Below are positions 59,898-64,000 of a stretch of 64,000 nt of DNA, piece by piece (the stretch's first letter is position 1; every line of letters begins with the position of its first letter). Source of the stretch: Gammaproteobacteria bacterium (lineage in GTDB: Bacteria; Pseudomonadota; Gammaproteobacteria; Steroidobacterales; Rariloculaceae). The position numbers were made by a program, and so were the translations under genes. Location: positions 1-64,000 of the forward strand of contig PKRJ01000018.1 of assembly GCA_017577365.1 (NCBI GenBank), written 5' to 3'. Under the pieces are notes generated by a model. It was not told the origin of the DNA, searched no databases, and worked only from the letters and a program-made list of their open reading frames with translations.

Positions 59898-61223
59898 ATG
59901 CTCATCACTCGCAAGCACTTGCCTCGCCGCACGGTCCTGCGTGGCATGGGCGCGGCCATCGCGCTGCCGTTGCTCGACGCGATGGTGCCGGCGCTCGCGC
60001 AATCGTCGGCGCCGAGGCCGTTCCGCTTCGGCGCGATCTATATGCCGAACGGCGTCTATCCGGATCTGTGGCACCCGATGACCGTTGGCAAGGACTTCGA
60101 GTTTCAGCCGATCATGAAACCGCTCGAGCCGCTGCGCGAGTACGTGACGACCATCAGCCGCATGCAGGCGCCGCCGGGCGAGCGGGACAACGGCGGAATT
60201 CACATGGGCGCGAGCGCCGCGTTCTTGAACGGGGTCGGACCTGTGGCCGAGCACGGCCAGTTCAACAAGATCGAGTCGAGGAAGACCGTCGATCAGCACA
60301 TCGCCGACGTCGTCGCGGGCGATACGCCGCTGCGTTCGCTCGAGGTCGGCACGGAGGACATGGGCACGTCGGCCGGCGCATGCGACGGCTATCCGTGCGT
60401 GTTCTTCAACACGATCTCGTGGCGGGACGACACGAGCCCGCTGCCGGTCGGCATCAATCCGCAAGTCACGTTCGAGCGGATGTTCGGCGATCCCGGAACC
60501 GCCGAGCAGCGCCTCGCGCGGCTCGAGCGCAAGCGGAGCTTGCTCGATTCGGTCGCCGAGGAAACGGCGCGGATCAATCGCCGGCTCGGTCCCGCGGACC
60601 GACGTCTCTTGGACGAGTATCTGACGAACGTGCGGCGCGTCGAGTCGCAGCTCGAGAAGATGGCGGTGCGCGCGGAGACGCTCGCCGATGCTCCGTCCGC
60701 GCCGATCGGTATTCCGAACGATTTCGACGCGCACGTGACGCTCACGTACGACCTGTTGCACTTGGCGTTTCAGGGCGATATCACGCGCGTCTTCACGTTC
60801 ATGCTCGGCCACGAGGGCAGCAGCCGCAGCTACGCGCACGTCGGCGTGCCCGAGCCGCATCACCCGATCTCGCATCACGGCGACACGCCGCAAGGCATCG
60901 AGAAGTATGCGCGCGTCACGACGTATCAGATCGTCAAGCTCGCGGAATTCGCGAGCAAGCTCGCGGCGACCCCGGACGGCGACGGCACGCTGCTCGATTC
61001 CGTCGTGCTCTATTGGGGATCAGGCATGAGCAACGGCAACACGCACGATCGTTACAATCCGCCCGCGCTCCTGGTCGGCAAGGCGAACGGCAAGCTTCGC
61101 GGCAATCGTCACATCGCCGTCGAGAACCGGGAGCCGACGGCGAACCTGCTGCTCGCGCTCGCCGATCTCGCCGGTTGCGAGCTCGAGACGATCGGCCCGA
61201 GCACCGGCAGATTGGCTATTTGA
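59898..61223 (+). CDS. DUF1552 protein with Tat signal
   Basis: 441 residues from ATG 59898, five bases after the DUF1592 stop. Tat signal PRRTVLRGMGAAIALPLLDAM. Family features are RFGAIYMPNGVYPDLWHP, ISRMQAPPGERDNGGIHMGASAAFLNG, CVFFNTISWRD, DEYLTNVRRVESQLEKM, FQGDITRVFTFMLGHEGSSRSY and LYWGSGMSNGNTHD. DUF1552 genes are almost always next to DUF1592 genes, as here. Its last eight bases overlap the convergent transporter gene. The pair may form a periplasmic redox enzyme. Confidence 0.92.
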   Translation: MLITRKHLPRRTVLRGMGAAIALPLLDAMVPALAQSSAPRPFRFGAIYMPNGVYPDLWHPMTVGKDFEFQPIMKPLEPLREYVTTISRMQAPPGERDNGGIHMGASAAFLNGVGPVAEHGQFNKIESRKTVDQHIADVVAGDTPLRSLEVGTEDMGTSAGACDGYPCVFFNTISWRDDTSPLPVGINPQVTFERMFGDPGTAEQRLARLERKRSLLDSVAEETARINRRLGPADRRLLDEYLTNVRRVESQLEKMAVRAETLADAPSAPIGIPNDFDAHVTLTYDLLHLAFQGDITRVFTFMLGHEGSSRSYAHVGVPEPHHPISHHGDTPQGIEKYARVTTYQIVKLAEFASKLAATPDGDGTLLDSVVLYWGSGMSNGNTHDRYNPPALLVGKANGKLRGNRHIAVENREPTANLLLALADLAGCELETIGPSTGRLAI

Positions 61224-62874
61224 CGTCTTCCGGAGGGTGTGCGCCGGCGACGGTCGGAAGCCACGGAGCGAGGCGCCGGTTCGCTTTCGCGGCCGACTCG
61301 GCGAGGCGGCGCATCCGCCGCGCACGGAGCAACTGTTCCTCCATCGCTTCGACGCGCAAGCGGCCGAGCGCGCCTTGGCGCAGCAGGTCGGCCTTCAAGC
61401 CTTCGTAGGCGAGCTCGAGACGACGATTGCGCGGCTCGAGCTCGTCGTCTTCCGGAGACTCGTCGACCACGTCACCGACGTCCGACAGGCTTGTGCGCTC
61501 GGCCGGAACGGTCAGCATGTCGGCGACGACCTCGTGCAGCCGCGCGAGGTCGTGCGATGCGCCGAGAGCATGGGAGGGAGCGGGGCCGATCGTCGCCGAA
61601 GCGATCGCGACGTCGTCGAGATGCTGAATCGCGCGCAGCAGATCCGGCAGCGCCTCGACGACGTCGTTGGGCAGCGGCTGCTTCGTCAACGTCTCGATGA
61701 ACGTGCGGATCGCCTGACCGAGGCGCACGATGCCTTCCTGCTCGCGTCGTGCCTCCGGTTCCGACGCGGTGCCCTGGATCCTGCGACGCGCAAGATCGAA
61801 GGCCATCGCGCGCATCCTCGCGAGCTCGAGCACGACGCCGCGGAGCGCGAGCGACGGCACCGCGAGCAGCGTCGAGTCGAGATGCTGCGGCCGGCCGAGC
61901 ACTTCTTCCGTGGAGACGAAACGGCGCGACAGAAAATCGATGAAGCGCGACGCGAACGGCCAGATCAGCACGACGCCGACCAGCTTGTACAGCGTATGAA
62001 AAATCGCGAGGACGACGACGGCATCGTCGGTGCCGGCGGCAAGGGCCGTGAGCCGGGAGCTCGCCGCAAGGAGCGGCGGCAGAAGCGCAACGGCGACGGC
62101 GCCGGTCACGACGTTGAACCCGACGTGTGCCCAGGCGACGCGCTTCGCCGCCGCCGTCGCGCCTATCGACGCGAAGAGGGACGTCGACGTCGTGCCGATG
62201 CTCGCGCCGATCACGGTCGGCGCGGCGAGCTCGAGCGGCAACGTGCCGCCGGCGGCGGCGGTCAACGCGATCGCGATCGTGGCGCTCGAAGATTGCGTGA
62301 GCAACGTCAGCAGCACGCCGATGCCGACGAAAGCCGCGGTGCCGGACCACGCCGGAAGCTGCCGCGGCCAGCCGCCGAGGTGGGACGCGGTCTCGGCGAA
62401 CGCCTCCTGCAGGATGCCGACGCCGAGAAAGAACGCACCGAAACCCGCGACGGCTTCGCCGAGCCCCGCATGCCGCAAGTCCGACGCCGTCGCGAGCCGA
62501 ACGAGCATGCCCACGCCGATCAACGGCAGCGCGAGCGCGCCGACGTCGGCTTTGACGCCGACGAGCGCGACGAGCCACCCGGTCATCGTCGTGCCGACGC
62601 TCGCGCCGAACACGACCCAGACCGCTTGCGCGAGCGCCAAGAGCTCGGCGTTGACGAAGCCGACGGTCGCGACCGTCACCGCGCTCGACGACTGCACGAT
62701 CGCGGTGATCAGGATGCCGGCGAGGAGGCCGCGAGCGTTCGTGCGCGTCCACGACTGCAGGATCGATCGGAGCGCATTGCCGGCGGAAAGCTTGAGCCCG
62801 TCGGTCATCATCCGCATGCCGAGCAGGAACAAGCCGATGCCCCCGAGGAGCGATGCGAGCGTCGTGAAGCTCAC
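61216..62874 (-). CDS. Na/Pi cotransporter family protein with C-terminal PhoU-like region
   Basis: 552 residues from GTG 62874. Two inverted-topology halves each carry the QSSSA motif (AIVQSSSAVTVATVGFVNA and LLTQSSSATIAIALTAAAGG), with the GLFLLGMRMMTDGL first helix and VFGASVGTTMTG / IGASIGTTSTS loops, as in NptA/YjbB-type transporters. The last 200 residues are helical and PhoU-like. It would import or export phosphate with Na+. Tail overlaps the DUF1552 gene by 8 nt. Confidence 0.92.
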   Translation of the reverse strand: MSFTTLASLLGGIGLFLLGMRMMTDGLKLSAGNALRSILQSWTRTNARGLLAGILITAIVQSSSAVTVATVGFVNAELLALAQAVWVVFGASVGTTMTGWLVALVGVKADVGALALPLIGVGMLVRLATASDLRHAGLGEAVAGFGAFFLGVGILQEAFAETASHLGGWPRQLPAWSGTAAFVGIGVLLTLLTQSSSATIAIALTAAAGGTLPLELAAPTVIGASIGTTSTSLFASIGATAAAKRVAWAHVGFNVVTGAVAVALLPPLLAASSRLTALAAGTDDAVVVLAIFHTLYKLVGVVLIWPFASRFIDFLSRRFVSTEEVLGRPQHLDSTLLAVPSLALRGVVLELARMRAMAFDLARRRIQGTASEPEARREQEGIVRLGQAIRTFIETLTKQPLPNDVVEALPDLLRAIQHLDDVAIASATIGPAPSHALGASHDLARLHEVVADMLTVPAERTSLSDVGDVVDESPEDDELEPRNRRLELAYEGLKADLLRQGALGRLRVEAMEEQLLRARRMRRLAESAAKANRRLAPWLPTVAGAHPPEDVK

Positions 62875-62927
62875 GAGAAACGGATTGAATCGACGACGAG
62901 AAGAGGCGTTGCCGAGGGTAAAACAAA

Positions 62928-62960
62928 GGCGGGCCGGATCTCGATCGATCCGCGCCCGCC
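62928..62960 (-). terminator. Rho-independent terminator of the SnoaL-like gene
   Basis: A 12-13-bp GC-rich stem (GGCGGGCCGGATC pairing with its partner at 62947-62960, one bulge) followed on the minus strand by TTTGTTTT. Lies 24 nt past the stop at 62984. Confidence 0.75.
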
Positions 62961-62983
62961 CGTCACGCCGGTCCGTTGCGCGG

Positions 62984-63478
62984 TCAGCGCGCCGCTATCG
63001 TCGCGGGATCCCAGTGCTCGTCGGCCTTGCCGTCGACGAAGCGCCACGCGTCGAACCAGGTCGTCGTGTAGGTCTCGCCCGGCTTCTGAGGATGCGGGTA
63101 CTCGCGCGCGATCATCACGACGACCATGTCGCCCTCGGCCACCACGTCCACGACGGGCGTCGTGAGCTTGCCGCAGTCGTCGGTGCGCGGCCGTTTCATG
63201 ACCTCCGTGAAGTAATAGACCACGCCTTGGAGCCCCGAGGCCGCGTTCGGGTTGTGCTGGATGTAGCGGTCGGTGATCCACTCGCTGGCACGGTCCCATT
63301 GGTTGCACTGCAAGAGCTCGCGCATGATGTGCAGCGCGGCTTGCTTGTTGCGGTGCTTCACCGGGTCCTCGTCGACGAAGAGCGATTCCGGATCGGGGTG
63401 GCCCACTACCGGCTCCTGCGCGAAAAGCGCGGGAGAGGCGAGCGCGAGTGCGGTCAGGAGAGCGGTTTTGGTCTTCAT
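62984..63478 (-). CDS. Exported SnoaL-like polyketide cyclase-fold protein
   Basis: 164 residues from ATG 63478; signal peptide ending near LFAQ. The mature part shows QAALHIMRELLQCNQWDRASEWITDRYIQHNPNAASG, VVDVVAEGDMVVVMIAREY and TWFDAWRFVDGKADEHWDP, the pattern of secreted SnoaL proteins (IQHNPxxxxG, EHWDxxQ). It is flanked by a terminator. Fits the many other SnoaL-like genes of this window. Activity unknown. Confidence 0.88.
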   Translation of the reverse strand: MKTKTALLTALALASPALFAQEPVVGHPDPESLFVDEDPVKHRNKQAALHIMRELLQCNQWDRASEWITDRYIQHNPNAASGLQGVVYYFTEVMKRPRTDDCGKLTTPVVDVVAEGDMVVVMIAREYPHPQKPGETYTTTWFDAWRFVDGKADEHWDPATIAAR

Positions 63479-63606
63479 GTTGGATGCTCGTGCGGTTGTT
63501 CTCGGTGGAAGCGATGATGATTAGCGGTAGGCCGCGAGGGGTCAAGCCGCACGAGCCGCGCGCTTGACCGGCACGGCAGGAGCCGGGCGACTCGGCGCCG
63601 GCTCGC

Positions 63607-64000
63607 TCAGACGTCGAGGATCGAGCGGTCGATCTCGGTAATGCTGGTCTTGCCGGCCATCGCCATCGCGGCCGCGAGCTCGCGGCCGAACGTCCCGATC
63701 GTCGCGGCAACCTGACGTCTTCCGCCGGCCGCGAGCGCGTACGCCCACGCGCGGCCGAGCAGCACGCCGTCCGCGCCGAGCGCGAGCATCCGTAGCACGT
63801 CGACGCCGCTGCGCACGCCGCCGTCCGCGAGCACCGTGACCCGGCCGGCGACCGCTTCGGCGATCCGCGGCACCGCGCGCACCGTCGAGCGCACGCCGTC
63901 GAATTGTCGGCCGCCGTGGTTCGAGACGACGATGCCGTCGGCGCCGAGCTCGACCGCCCGTACGGCGTCCTCGGGATCGAGGATGCCTTTGATGATGAGA
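63607..64000 (-). CDS. FMN-dependent alpha-hydroxyacid dehydrogenase (lactate dehydrogenase/glycolate oxidase-like), 5' end outside the window
   Basis: The minus-strand frame is open from the right edge of the window to the stop at 63607, giving about 131 C-terminal residues: LIIKGILDPEDAVRAVELGADGIVVSNHGGRQFDGV, with the catalytic His and FMN-binding loop, then VLADGGVRSGVDVLRMLALGADGVLLGRAWAYAL. Oxidises L-2-hydroxy acids using FMN. Downstream only a weak hairpin near 63580-63606. About two thirds of the protein lies outside. Confidence 0.92.
   Translation of the reverse strand, partial: LIIKGILDPEDAVRAVELGADGIVVSNHGGRQFDGVRSTVRAVPRIAEAVAGRVTVLADGGVRSGVDVLRMLALGADGVLLGRAWAYALAAGGRRQVAATIGTFGRELAAAMAMAGKTSITEIDRSILDV

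Overview
The window comes from a high-GC bacterial chromosome. The gene content points to a Gram-negative gammaproteobacterium with a periplasm and outer membrane: a TonB-dependent receptor, lipoproteins with lipoboxes, PQQ quinohemoproteins, c-type cytochromes, Tat-exported proteins, an HU-type histone-like protein, ExoIII and DksA-like factors. I cannot name the genus. Genes are densely packed on both strands, many with ATGA or GTGA overlaps, and most genes have long spurious open frames on the opposite strand. I found no rRNA, tRNA or CRISPR array.

Layout. 1-5.3 kb: a partial M3 peptidase, two c-type cytochromes, an exported methyltransferase-like protein and a lipoprotein. 5.3-15.9 kb: a probable catabolic cluster with two PQQ-dependent dehydrogenases, an SMP-30-like propeller, two paralogous SnoaL-like exported proteins, a serine hydrolase and an MFS transporter of aromatic-acid type. 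A striking structured inverted repeat closes its minus-strand operon. 15.9-25.4 kb: three ABC transport systems, an ECF sigma/anti-sigma/DUF4252 operon, a hotdog thioesterase and panD. 25.6-31.8 kb: a flavodoxin remnant, a protein with three SnoaL-like repeats, a small membrane protein, a double-glycine-leader peptide gene, a metallo-beta-lactamase-fold hydrolase and a GMC oxidoreductase.

31.8-35.3 kb is a scar of lower GC and broken genes: an OLD-like ATPase cut by an IS481-type element, a VOC-family gene without its start, a TolB-like fragment and a PEP-CTERM protein tail. 35.5-41.4 kb: RtcA, a TPR/sulfotransferase-like protein, and a p-cresol-methylhydroxylase-like flavoprotein and cytochrome pair with a Tat-exported partner. 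41.7-50 kb: a DksA-like zinc finger protein, a TonB receptor, an exported xylose-isomerase-like protein, ExoIII, a glutaredoxin/GST-like protein, HU, an aldehyde dehydrogenase and a small four-helix membrane protein.

50-64 kb: an AI-2E-family membrane protein with an added soluble domain, an O-methyltransferase, a TPR protein, an orphan parB, an operon of ankyrin + DUF1592-type cytochrome + DUF1552 proteins, a Na/Pi cotransporter, a SnoaL-like protein and a partial FMN-dependent alpha-hydroxyacid dehydrogenase. The overall picture is a periplasmic oxidative lifestyle: quinoproteins, flavocytochrome and cytochromes pass electrons from alcohols or aromatics to the respiratory chain, while many small SnoaL-fold proteins of unknown function accompany them.
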